This document shows, piece after piece, positions 45,662 to 57,600 of a stretch of DNA of 64,000 nt. Numbering within the stretch: position 1 is the first letter of the stretch; each line of letters opens with the position of its first letter. Origin of the DNA: Struthio camelus (lineage: Eukaryota; Chordata; Aves; Struthioniformes; Struthionidae); the NCBI RefSeq assembly GCF_040807025.1, contig NC_090951.1, positions 2,356,001 to 2,420,000 on the forward strand, in the 5' to 3' direction. Below the pieces are notes generated by a model that was given only the letters and a program-made list of their open reading frames with translations, was not told the DNA's origin and did not search any database. The position numbers and the translations under genes were made by a program.

Positions 45662-48600
45662 GTGAGTGCCCGCTGCCCCGGGCGGGGCGCGCGCGGGGGC
45701 CGGGCGCACGTGCGCGGCGGGACCCCCCCCCCAATCCCGCGCGATACTTTGTATCCGCTCCCTGCTACTGTGTATCGGTCCCGGCGGGGGGGCAGCGGGG
45801 CGGGGGGGGGAGGCGGAGGGTGCGGTGCTGTCCTGTCCCTGCCTGTAGGTGCCCCCCTTGCCGGTGACCTGAGTGGGAGGGGAGCGTGTGGGTGTGTGTT
45901 GGGGCCACCCATGGGTGCTGCTAGTGAGGCTGGCTGTGGTATGTGGGGGGGCTGTGCTGTCTGTGCTGTGTGTTGGGTGGCTGCTAAGGTCACCCATGGG
46001 TGAGCTGGGGCTCCCCACGGTGCCTGGGCAGTGCCCGCTGCGGTGCCGTGGCAGCGATCCGGCACGGGAGCCAGCGCAGGCCTGCTGGGTGCCCCGGGTG
46101 AGGGGCCCGTGCAGGAGCGTGGCGTGCAGCACCCGGCTCCGCAGCCCTGCGGCGGGAGGCTCTCGGCCAAACTCGGCGTCTTGCAGCCCCTGCAGCGCGC
46201 TCGCCCGCCGGTGCTGCGGCCCTGCTGCGCCCGCTGGCCGCAGGCGCCCGAGACCGGGGTGGAGCGGGTGCTGCCGTGGGAAGGACCCTTCCCCTCCCGG
46301 GGACGGGGGGGCAAGGGTGTCCCTCTTTCTCACTGCCTTCTGGAGCTGCTGATAGGCCGGGTACCGGCTCCGAGGGGAGCACGGCCCCGGCAGCAGCACC
46401 CGCTGGCGGCCGGCACGTGGGAGCCAGTCGGCGCTGGAAGCGTCTCCCTGGAGGTCGGAGCAGCGGGTGTTTTGCAAGTTTTTATCACCGAAGGCCAGAG
46501 CGCCACGCCGGACGCCAGCAGGCGCCGGGGGCTCCCGCCCGTGCACCGCCTGGCCCGCTCCCCGCGCTGTCGAAAGGGCCGTGCGTTCCTCCGCCGGATT
46601 TCGCGAGCCCGCTCCTGGGAGACGGAGGCGCTTCTGCAGCGGGCTGCCGAGCCTCGCGCTGGCGTGAGGGGGGTGTCGGGCGGCCCCCGCCCCGGCGCGC
46701 GCGGCTGGGGTGCTGCTCGGGGCCGCGGCGGGGAGCGCGCCGCCGACCTCGGCCGCAGCCCCTGGCTCTGCGAGGCTGGATTCGTCACTCGAGCTGCTCT
46801 AAGCCCTTTTTAAGCAACATTGGCCTTTGAAGGCAGATGCACCACCCACCTAGGAGATCGTCTGGCTACTGGCCTGGAAAATACCCGTGTCCTGAGACTC
46901 GCGGAACAAGAATCAGCTCTTTGAACCTGGGCTGCTCGGAGAAACGTGTTCGGGCACTCTCAGTTTACCTTTCAGCAGCCCGCAGAGGTTTTCCTCCGCG
47001 GGGCTGCGGAGCCCGGCGCTCCGTAAACAGCATTGTTCAAGGGCCTCCTTGTGCCCAGCCCGGCGGGTGCCGCAGCGCCCGCGGACCGGGCGCAGCCGCG
47101 TGGCGCCGGCCGCGATGAGCGAGCGAGCGTCGCCGCCGCTGCCACCCGCGAGGGACGTGGACCCGCCGCGGTCGGCACCGCGTCCGGCGAGGGACCGCAG
47201 AGCGCCCGAGCCCGCCGCGGCCCAGCTGGCTTTTGCAGACGCTGCCCGGCCTTTCTGGGCCTCCGGCGGAGGCAGCTCGAGCGGGGCGAGACCTGCTGGC
47301 AGAGGAAGTTGGTGACTGCTGAAAGAGCTTCTCTATTTGTTCATGACTCAGTGTATCGTGCAGGATGTGAGGAGGTTAATTATAACCCTGCCTACAAACT
47401 GGGCTGGGAAGGTGCCTGGGTGCCGGTCGCACGAAGCCTCCCCGGCAGGGCTGTCCGGGTGCGGGAGCCGCCGTGGGGCGGGTGGGCGCCTACGGGGGTG
47501 ACGTGGCCCTGCTGCGGGGCAGAGGGGTTCCCCCGTGGCCCGCTTGAGCAGGCCTGGCCGCTCCGCTCTGCGCCGGGGATGCTCCGGCCGGAGGCTGCCG
47601 GCTCGCCGGTGGGCTCCCGCAGCCTCCCAAACGCTAGTAGCACGGTGTCATGTTCCCCCTGCTCCATGGGTGGCTTGTTGAAATCAGGGGCCGTGCTCGG
47701 GCAGCTGCTGTCCGGGCAGAGCACGTCCCAGGCGCTCTTGTTGCTGCTACTGAGCCGCTTGTCAAAATAGCTGCGCGGGTGAGTCAGCGGGCGCGGGGGC
47801 CGGCGGCGCGGGAGAGGAGCACGGCGCGCCTGCTCCGGGGGCTTGGGCACTGCGGCGCGGGGGAAACTGAGGCACGGGGCGATGCGGCCGGGCACCGGCT
47901 GGCCGCGGGGGAGCGACAGCCCCCGAGCGCAGCCTGCCTCCGGCCGCGGCCCTCCCGGCCTTCCTTCCCCTGCCATTAGGGCTCTTCCCGAGCGTCCGGA
48001 GGATGTTGCTCGCGGCTCCGGGCCAGCTCGGCGCTGGAGGCCGGGCCTCGGCAGCCCCGCGGCGCGCCCGGGTGCAGGCAGCCGTGTGGGCTGCAGCCAG
48101 CTGCCTCCTGCGGTCAGGTGCTTTTTTTAAATGAAGGGAAATTAAAAAAAAAAAAAAAAGTAACGGATGTCTCCAAGAGAAATAATTCCTGCTTCCTCCC
48201 CAGGGCAGGGCCGTGGCAGTTGGTGTGCATGCAGGGCTGGCCCGCCGTGCCGGCTCTGCACCAAGCCCTCGTCCCCTAGGCGCCTGTCCCCCCCGTCCCT
48301 CTTCCAGGGTGCTGCAGCTGCCCCGGGGCTGAGCTCTCGGCGGACGCATCCAGGCGGGCGCCCAGCGTGCCGGGACAAGCCCGCGCGCTGTGCTGGGGCC
48401 TCAGTGCCGCAGGGGCGCCTGGGACCCCGAGGAGCCGCTCCAGGGAGGCCCTGGCTCCCTGGGGACCCTGCACCCTCTCCCCGCAGCGCCTCTGCTTAAG
48501 GGACCAGCTCGCTGGGTGGCAGCGGCGGCGGGTGCCTCTGTGCGGCTGCTGCAGGCTGGGCTTGCAGGGACTTTATCGCGATGGCCGTTGCTGCCACAGT

Positions 48601-51600
48601 TAGCCGCTGGGCTAGAGCCTGGCTGCACGGGGTCCGGGCACGGCGGGGTCTTTCCCGCGCCTTGGCCGAGGGTGCTCAGGAGGGGCCGTCGGGGCTCGGT
48701 GAGGAGGGAGGGCTCGTTCGAACAGCCGGCTGGTAACGTCGCTGTGTGGCAGAAGTGGTCGAGACCCTGAACCGTGAACGGAAAATGTTTCTGAGGCTCC
48801 AGGACGGTGCTGAGCACCCTGCTCTGGGGGGCCTGAAGGCTCCTTCGGCCCCTCGCTGTGGGAGCAGGGGGCTCTGGCCTGGGGAGGTCCCGTTGGTGCT
48901 GGCTGTCCTTGTCCCCTTGCCTTCCCGGTGGTCCCTGGGTGCTGTGTCCCCTCGTGCCCCGCTCGCAGGGACCACAGCGCAGGGCCTGGCGCCGGACCGC
49001 CGGTGCCTGGTCCCGTGCCACCGGGCAGGCCTAGCCCTCGGCCTTCCCGCGCGGCTACTGGGGTCGCCGGGGCTGGCGGCGCTGAGCCCCGTGCCCCCAC
49101 GGGGCAGCTCCCGCCGGGTCCCCGGGGAGCCGTGACGGTCCCCGCCTCTCTGCACTGCCAGGGGTGGGTTTCATTTTTCCACAAAAACAGGATACGGCGG
49201 GTGAAGCGATGCGGCTGGTCCCTCTTCCCGGAAAGAGGAGTCAGGGCTTGCTAGGAAGGCAGCTGGGAGCGCGTTGCGCGGGCCGGCTCGCCCCGGGGCT
49301 CCCGGCTGGGCTCGCGGCTCCAGCCCCGGGGGCGAGGGCGCAGAAACGCCCGGCGCTGGTCGCTGTGGGCCGGGGCCCTCCTGGGCTGCTGGGACACCGC
49401 GCAAGCACCCCGTCTGCCCGGCGTGACGTCCCCCCGGGAGCGGGGAGAGCCACCCCGGTGCCCTTCGCGGCCGGGGTTTGTTGGCCTCCGTCTGGCTCTG
49501 CCCGGCGGGTGCGGAGCGCAGGGCCCTGGGTGCAAAGTGACACCCTGGGGACGCTGCCCGGGGCCTCCGTGCACCAGAAACCCCCCAGCTCTGGCCACGC
49601 TGCTGCCCGGCCGTGCCCAGGAGCGGGGCCGGGGCCAGGCGGTGGCTGGGTGCGGGCACCCCTGGGCCTCGCCGGCCGCAGCCCTGCGCGGGGGAAGTGG
49701 CTTGGCCGAGCTGCCTGGCTCCCGCAGCAGGCAACGGGGCTGTGCAAAAAACAGCAGCCCGTGCAGTGAATTAAAGAGCTCCGCTAATTAATACTGAGCG
49801 GCCGCGGGTCCCTGCAGAGAGAGCGGCTGCATCGGTGCCAATCGATTAGCAAGGCAGCTCCGAGAGCGGGCTGCGTTTGGGGTGGGATGCGGGTGTTTTC
49901 TGTGTGCCGCCGCGGGCTCTTCCCGGGCTGTCGGGTGCCTCGGGGCCGTGCCGCGCCGCAGGGTGCTGGCGGTTGTGCTGCGGGTGGGCTGGGTGGCCTG
50001 GCTGTGGGTGCCGCGGCCCAGAGGGGTGCGTGGCACGGCCCGGCTCGCGGCCTCCCACCGGGCTGGCTCCCCATCTGGCACCGCTGCCCTGAGGGTGGCG
50101 CGGGGGGGCCCCGCAGGGAGGCCTCGAGGTGGCGGGGGTTAAAGGCTGGTTTTTAAAAAAATCCAGCGCATCTCGCTGAGCTCCCCGGCGCTGTGATTTA
50201 TCCTCCTCTCAGCATATTAACTTAGTTAATATTTCAAGTGCTTCTGGCTGCTGACTCCGGCTGCAGTGACAGATTAATCCTCTCGCAGTGCCACAGCCGC
50301 CCTGGCTGCTCCTGAGTCCCCTGACGGGGGGGACGAGGCTCATAGAGAGGCTTTTTGAGGACGGAGGTCCAGGCCGCCCAGCCCAGACCTTGCTGGGGGC
50401 GGCCAGCCCCTGCACCGCGCTGGCTGCGGGGGCGACACGGTGCAGGCAGCGGGTGCCGTGGGGGTGCGGGAGCAGGCGGCCCCAGCGCTGCTCTGCTCCT
50501 GGTGCTGTTTCCCCGCTCGGCAGAACCGGTTTTTCCCCGCTCCTCCCTGTGCTCCTGCTCTGTCAGCCCCACCAGCAGCCGGGGAACCGGTTTGCTCCCA
50601 GTCTGGGCAGGACGGAGCATCCACCGGGTCCGGCCCCTCCAAGGAAGCCGCGGAGGCCCTGGAGGTGCGGGCGCACGCCACCCAAACGGGGGCTGCTGTG
50701 ACTCGGTGGCGCCTTGAAGCTGTGTCCGCGCCAGCCCTTGCAGGCCCGCGAGAGCCAGCCGCGGGGGCGATGACCGCTCGCCTCGCGGCCTCCCGGGAGG
50801 CCGCTGCTGCAGGAAGTTTCCCAGTGACGGGCTGGCGGCGGAGGGGCCGGGAGCCGCGGCCGCCCGCCCCGCTGCTCTCGGATCCAGGGCGAGGGCGAGC
50901 GGTACCGTGCTGCAGCGGGCCGCTGCCAGCTGGGGGGTCCCGCGGGTGCTGCCGCAGCAGGGCGTCGGGATGCCTGGGGGCTGCTCCGCTTGCCCAGAGC
51001 CCGCTGCCTAATCCAGCCACTCGGGTTTGCAGCCTCACTGTTTGCCGGAGGCATCGCGGCGGATGCTGAGCCCCGATATCTGCCTGGAGCTGGCCTTTGC
51101 TGCTGCTCGGGGGTGATGTCCCCAGCCCCGCTGTCCCAGGAGGCTCTCAGGGGTGGCATAAAGCCTCTGGGCTGGGCGGCACTCTTCCAGCTGGGGTTGT
51201 GTGGTCCCTGCAGTGCCTGGTCCTCGTGCCCAGCAGTCCCCATCCTCCCCGTGGGTCTCGTGCTGCTGGCCGGACCCCAGCCCCAGTGATGCTAGCTGGG
51301 CTTCGCTCTCTGCTGGTCCCATTCTCACTAGCAGCGTCCGCAGGGTGGCTGTGGTGGGGACCAGAGCTTGCGCTGGGGCTGGGTGCCCTGGGCACCTATG
51401 GGTGTCCCTGCCCCGGAGTGGGGTCGGGCCGGTGCTGCCCCCCGCCCGGGCGCAGGCTGGTCCGGGCCCCGCAGGCACCTCCGCCCTGGGAAGCGGGGTG
51501 CTGCCGGCCCGCCGGAGGGCACCCGGGATGGGCGGGATGGTCCCCTCCCGGGGCAGCCGGCGCGGCGGCTCGTCGCCCTCCCGGGGAAGGTTCCTCTCGG

Positions 51601-54600
51601 CCTCGTCGCCGCTGGCGCGGGAAGAGGAATATTTGCTCCATGAGATCATGGTTTGCTGAAACGTAGCTAGCAACCCTCAGCGTTCGGGGAGGTGACGCAT
51701 CCTGCGGGCTGGGGTCACCGCCGGGAGCCGGCTGGCGGGACGGCGGGTGCCTCCGCAGGCACGGGGACGTGAGCAGGGCCCCTGTACCCCCCACCCCAGG
51801 GTGCTGCGTGGGACGTGGGTGCCTGGGAGAGGCCAGAGCCGTGCCCCGGGCTGTCGAGCGCGGTCCTGGTGCCACCGTCCCTGCGGCCGGCCGGCGGTGC
51901 CGGGGGCCGTGCGCCCTCCCCGGCCGGCCCGCTGTGCTCATGCGCGTTGGCCCGGGATGAGGCGTCCCGTGGAAACCCGTAAACACAGGAAGGGCTGTGC
52001 CTGGCTCGCCGGTGCGGAGCACGTCCCTGGCACCCGGCCCGCCGTCCCCCCTCTCCCTCCCCGCCGCGTGGGGCTTCGGGTTTTGGCCCCCTTCCCCCCC
52101 ACCCCTTCCTAGCCGGGGCGCCCGCGGGGGCACACCGTTCCCACGGCTCCGCGGGGAAGGGGTGAGCGTCACCGGCTGAGCCCACGCGGGTGTCTGGCAC
52201 CCTGACGCCGGTCCCTTGTGGCCATTGCCTCCCTGGGCGGCCCTGTGGGCTGCCTGGCTTTTGGGGGGCCCCCAAGGGCCCCTCTGCGTGGGGCTGCGGC
52301 TGCCGACGGGGAGGAGGGGAGCGTGGGGACGCAGGGTAGGGGACAGGCGTCCTCCCTGCCGGGGGACCGCGCAGAGTGGGGAAGTGGCTAAAAAGCGAAG
52401 CTGCTGGGCTCTGCGACTGCCCTGCAACTCGGTTCCCCCCCCCGGCTGCCGCCCACCGGCTTCGCGGCGTCTCGTGGGGCCGAGCGAGCGGCCGGCTCTG
52501 CCCGGGGCGGCCGTGCCCATCACCGAGGCCTCCCACCTGGACGGCTGCCGCGAGCTCGCCCAGCGCGTGCCTCCGTCCCTGCCGGAGCAGGTGGCGGCAT
52601 CCGTCCCAGCTCGCTCAGCACACGTGTCCCCGACGTGGGGTCCCCGTCCCTGCTGGTGACAGCCCGGGGGGTGCTGGGGCCGGCCACGCTCCCACCCCAG
52701 CTCCTCCGACGGCTTCGTGCCTGAACGCAAGCTGTAATTTAGGTCTAAAAATAAGCGAGGGGGAAGGCGGAGAGCTGGTGGCGTGCCCAGCGCAGGGCCG
52801 GGCTGCAGGGCAGGTGAGCGGCCGTGCAGCGGCTCGGGGTCCGGGCTGGCCTTGCGGGACCCGGGGCACCCCGAGGCTCTGCTACGTGCACCCGGTTGGC
52901 ACCACCGTGCCCGGGGTCCCTCGTGTCGCCCGGCCCGCCGGCGCAGAAGCTGCTCCTGGCGCTGCTGAGAAATAACGTCACAGCGTTGCGATAGCAGTGA
53001 GCAAAGCTCAGCACCGTCTTACGGGAAGGGGGGTTATTTTAAACATCGGAATAAAGCTGATTTTGCTCCTCGCTCTGGTGCCAAGGGCTCTGACCTGGCC
53101 CCGTGATGGGCGTGTGCCAAGCGCTGTGCAAACGTCACTCAGACGATCCCTTCCCTACGGGGTGTCCCTCGGTCATCGCACAAGGATCAATGGGAGAGAG
53201 GGGCCAACCTGCCCTGGGGGCCGGGGGGCACCCTGGCGCGGTGCTGCGCCGCTGGGCAGGGGCACCCCGAACGCACCCGGTCCTGGGCACCGCGCGGCGG
53301 CAGGTCAGTGCTGTCAGGTTCCCGGGTTGTTTTATTGCAGAGGGGTCTCTGCCTCCCTGGGGGTCTCTGCTGTGCCAGGCAGTGGGTGCGTGAGGGCGAT
53401 GCCAGGGGAGGGGGAGATGCGGCTGGGGCCATCCCCGCGCCGCAGGACCGCGGCGCTAACTCTGTCTGCACTTCTGTGCCCAGCCTGCCTCTTCCGCTTC
53501 AACGTCCTGTCCCTGGTGTACCTGCTCTACCTCCTGCTGCTGCCGTGGTTCCTGGGACCCTCCAAGCACCCTGTAAGAGGTAAGAGCCAGGGCGGCCGCG
53601 TCCCTGCTCCGGGCAGGGCCGGGGTCCATCCGTCGGCTCTGGGTGGCCGTGGCAGCCCGGGGTGGGTGCTGTCCGTGGGCTCTCCCTCCTCGCAGGGTGG
53701 CTCAGCCACGGTCTGGCTGTCGCGGGGGCGTTTGCTGGGCGCGTTGGCACGAGGAGGTGGGCACAGGCACTGGCTCTGCCACATCGCCAGCCCTGCCAGG
53801 CGGGTGAGCTCGCTCCCCGAGCAAAACCATCCCGAGTCCTGCTGCCGCGTTACCGTGTGGCTGGATGCACCGGGACCGATCCCTGCCGGCGGGCAGCTCT
53901 GGGCAGGTGCCGCCTCGGGTGCTGGAGGGGCTGCCAGGACCTGTGCCACCCCCCGGCCAGGCTCTGGGCACTGTGGGAGCCCAGCATTGGGGCTGGGGGT
54001 GCTGCCCGCAGCCCCTCCAGGCTGGCACCCCTTGGGGCCGGCTGCACGGGCAGCCCTGGCCCAGGAGCACTGGGCGGCTCAGTGCGCGGTGGCTATTTTT
54101 AGGGTGAGGGGGCTGCGAGCCGCCCTCGAGCGGGTACCTGCTCTCCTTCCTCTGTGGTTTCCCCCAAGCTGGGCAGCACAGGGACGCGTGGCTCTGTGTG
54201 GCAGCCTCGCTCTGTTAATTATAGCCCGGCCTGGCTATTAATAGGCCTCTGGCTATGAAAAAACCAGTTTCGAGTCCCAGCCTTATTAACAAGAAACCTC
54301 AGAGCTGGGCTGTGCCCGCTGGGCAGGCAGGGACATACTGCGACGAGCCCCTCCACCGTGGCCTGCGGCAGGCACACGGGCACGTCCCATGGTGGGCACA
54401 GGCGGTGGGTGCACCGGGCACATCTCTACAGTGGGCACAGGCGGTGGGTGCACGGGGCACGTCCCTGCGGTGGGTCACAGGGCACATCTCTGCAGTGGGC
54501 ACAGGCGGTGGGTGCACGGGGCACGTCCCTGCGGTGGGTCACAGGGCACATCTCTGCAGTGGGCACAGGCGGTGGGTGCACCGGGCACATCTCTGCAGTG

Positions 54601-57600
54601 GGCACAGGCGGTGGGTGCACGGGGCACGTCCCTGCGGTGGGTCACAGGGCACATCTCTGCAGCGGGCACAGGCGGTGGGTGCACGGGGCACGTCCCCACC
54701 GTGCAAAGTGCATGTCTCCACAGGGGACACCCATAGCGCGCACGTGGGGTGCATCTCCCACGGCGGGTACCCAGGGCACATCCCCAGCGGTGTGCGGTGG
54801 CAGCGCTGGAGAAAAGCCAAGCCACCGTCGGGGGGCTCAGTGCAGGAGGGGGGCACCCAGCTGCCCGTCCCAAGCAGGGCTGGCGTGCAGCAAGCGGCCG
54901 TGCCCCTCTTGGGTGCCCGTCCGAGCTGGCCCATCCCCAGGTACCCGTGCCCTGTGCGCCAGGCTGAGCCCCGCTGCAACGGGAGCTGGCAGCGCCTGGC
55001 ACCGCCATCGCTAAAAGCTCTGCCCTCTGAATATTTCATGGGCTTCCACGGCATCGGAGCCCGGGCGCTGCCGAGAGCCAGCGCACGGATTTACAGGAAA
55101 AAACAAGCAGAGGGAGAGCTTGGCCCGGGGCCGCCCCCCCGGCGGCGTGCAGCTGCCGCGGGGGCCGCGGGCTCGCTGCCTTTCCAGCGGCCAGGAAAAT
55201 GGGAGCGGGGCCCGCGGAGCCGGGCGGGCTGGGGGCACGGCCGCAGCTGGTGGAAGGTGTGACGGGGCCGGCGGTGCGGGGGATCGCTGGCTCCCGCGCG
55301 CGCCGCCGCCCCCGGGAAATTCCAGCCGTGGGAAGAGGAGGCAGCGCGGGCGGGACGGGACGGGGATGGGAAGGGGAGCGCTCTGGCCTGGGGAGCGGGG
55401 ACGGGGAAGCGCTCAGTGCCGGCTGGGTCGGGGGGCGCTGCTTGGGCAGGGGCTGCTGCCCACCTCCCTTGCCCCCCACCCCGACACGCAGCACGGCTCC
55501 AGTGGCCGAGAAACGCCCCCTTCCCCAGTCGGTGGTGGAGAGCGGAGGAGAAAGAGAGCGGTCCCACGGCCCGGGGCTCCCTGCAGTGCCCTGTGCCTCA
55601 GTTTCCCCAGGAGCGCTGCATCAAGGGATGCCCTTGGGGAGGGTATGCCAGACTTGTCGGGCGACTGGCAGGGTCCTGCCGGGATCCCAAACGCTGCTGG
55701 CTGGTCCCTGCCCATCTCGGGGCAACCTCCCTGCGCTCCTGTTAGCCACCGGCACGCCGGGGGCACCCTGGGGCTGACCCTGCTGCGTGTCCCCGCCTGC
55801 GGCAGCACAGTGGGGCTGAAGGTCCCCGGGGAGCCGGGCCCCGCAGCGGGTGCTGGCATGCCCCGGGGCTGCCTCGGGTGGTAGGTAACGGGGGTGCCCC
55901 GTCTTCTCTTGCAGGTCACACCGGCCGCCTCCTCAAAGCTGTCCTGGGAACCAGCATCATCTTCCTCCTCGCCCACTTCGTTTTCCAGATATGCCTCTAC
56001 ACGCTGCCCGTCCTGGACCGGCTGCTGGGGCCCAGCTGTGAGTACAGGGTGGCCGGCGAGGGGGTTTTGCAGCCCCCCTGCTCTCCCACCGCCTCTGCCC
56101 CAGCACCCTGGGGCATCCCGTCCCACCCCCCCACCCCACCAGGCCGTGGGTCCCCATCCACGGGGAAGCAGCCCCCGCACGGCCCCCGCCTGCTCGCAGC
56201 TCACCGGGCTGGGCTGTGCAGGGGGCAGTTTTGGGGGGGGTCGCGAAGCCGCGTTCTCCTTCCCCCTCTTCGCTGCAGCCCGCTCCCTCCCCGTCTCTGG
56301 AGGGGACCTGGCGAGTGGCTTCCCTCTCCTCTGCAAGCGGGACGGCGGCGAGGGGGAACGGTTCCCTCTCGCAGAGGCGGGCTTGGCTCGGGTGCTCGCC
56401 AGCAGCCTCGGTGCCCTCCGCGGCGCGGGGCGGCCGGGCCAGCCCCTCCTCGGCACCCCGGAGCTGCCACCCCGCAGCGCCCGGCTGCTGGGCGCCTGCT
56501 GCTTTCCGAGGTGTCACCCAGGCCCACCCGCAAGGGCAGAGGAGCCACCTCCGCCCCGGGGTGGGTGGCCTCTCTGTGCCCCCCGCAGCACCCACCCCAG
56601 GGTCGGGGGACAGCGGGGTGCCGGGCTGGGACACCGGTCAGAGCTGCGCTTGCAAGGGAGCCCCCGCGCCGGGCTCTTCGTCCTCAGGCACCATCCCCGA
56701 GCTGGGTGCCGTTTGCTGCCGGTGCATCCATCCTGCGGGGTGCTGAGGGGCTGCTGAGCCTCTGCAGGGTCTGTGCTGCTCCGCGGTGCAGCACTGGGCG
56801 CACTGGCTCCGCGGGGCCGGCGGGTGCCACGGTGCCTGCTCGGGCAGCAGCATGGCCCGCTCGGCCCGTGCCCGGCGAGCCCGGGGATCGCTGGGCTGGG
56901 GCTCAGCGCCGCCTGCCCGTCCCGCGCCCTGTCGCCGCACCACGCTCAGCACCGCTGTGCTTCCCTGCAGGCAGCACCTGGGAGGTCCTCGCCCGGCACA
57001 TCGGCGTCACCAGGTAAGGGCAGGCGGCGGGCCCGGGGCGGTGACGGAGCTGGGCGGGCAGCGGGGCGGGCAGCAGGGCCGCGAGCTGCGCCGGGCTTCG
57101 CGCAGCGGGGACGGGGACAGCCCCGCGCAGCGCTCCGGGGTGCCCGGCCCCCCGCCGAGTCCTCCCGCTCTCCCCTCCCAGGCTGGACTTGAACGACATC
57201 CTCAACTCGGCGCGGCTCGTGGCGCCCGACGCGGGCATCCTGCTGGCGTCGTCGCTCTGCCTGTGCCTGTGCCGCCGCCTCGTCCCCGAGGCCGGCGCTG
57301 CCGCCCGCAGCCCGGAGTCCCTGGAGCCCCTTGAGCGGGTGAGAGCGGCTGGCGGCACCGTCCGCAGCACCCGACCCTCCGTGCCGCGCTGGCAGCCTGG
57401 CCGGCCCCGCGGGGCTGTGCATGCCGCGTGCCCGGCTCGGCGCCCCGGCGCGCCCGCTCCTCGGCAGCTCCCACGCTGAGGCCAGGGTGACTCAGCCGGC
57501 GGCCGCCGCAGCGCATCGCATCGCATCGCCCGTGTTTGCTCCGCCGTTTCCATAGGGATCGCAGCAAACAGCCCTGGCGGCGGGGGACGCCGGTCCCCCA

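Larger units (their letters stand above)
53580..55914. other. PIEZO1 intron 2
   Basis: 2.3 kb with no coding evidence. Holds two MEF2-consensus sites near 54093 and 54235 and a higher-order tandem repeat at 54390-54700. Confidence 0.7.

Noticed and set aside
51396-52730. 444-codon minus-strand frame in PIEZO1 intron 1
   Set aside because: Gly/Pro/Arg-rich composition typical of translated GC-rich intron; other frames on both strands are equally open.
52997-54241. 414-codon plus frame
   Set aside because: It is only PIEZO1 exon 2 with intron sequence read through on both sides; the splice sites at 53484 and 53579 are clear.
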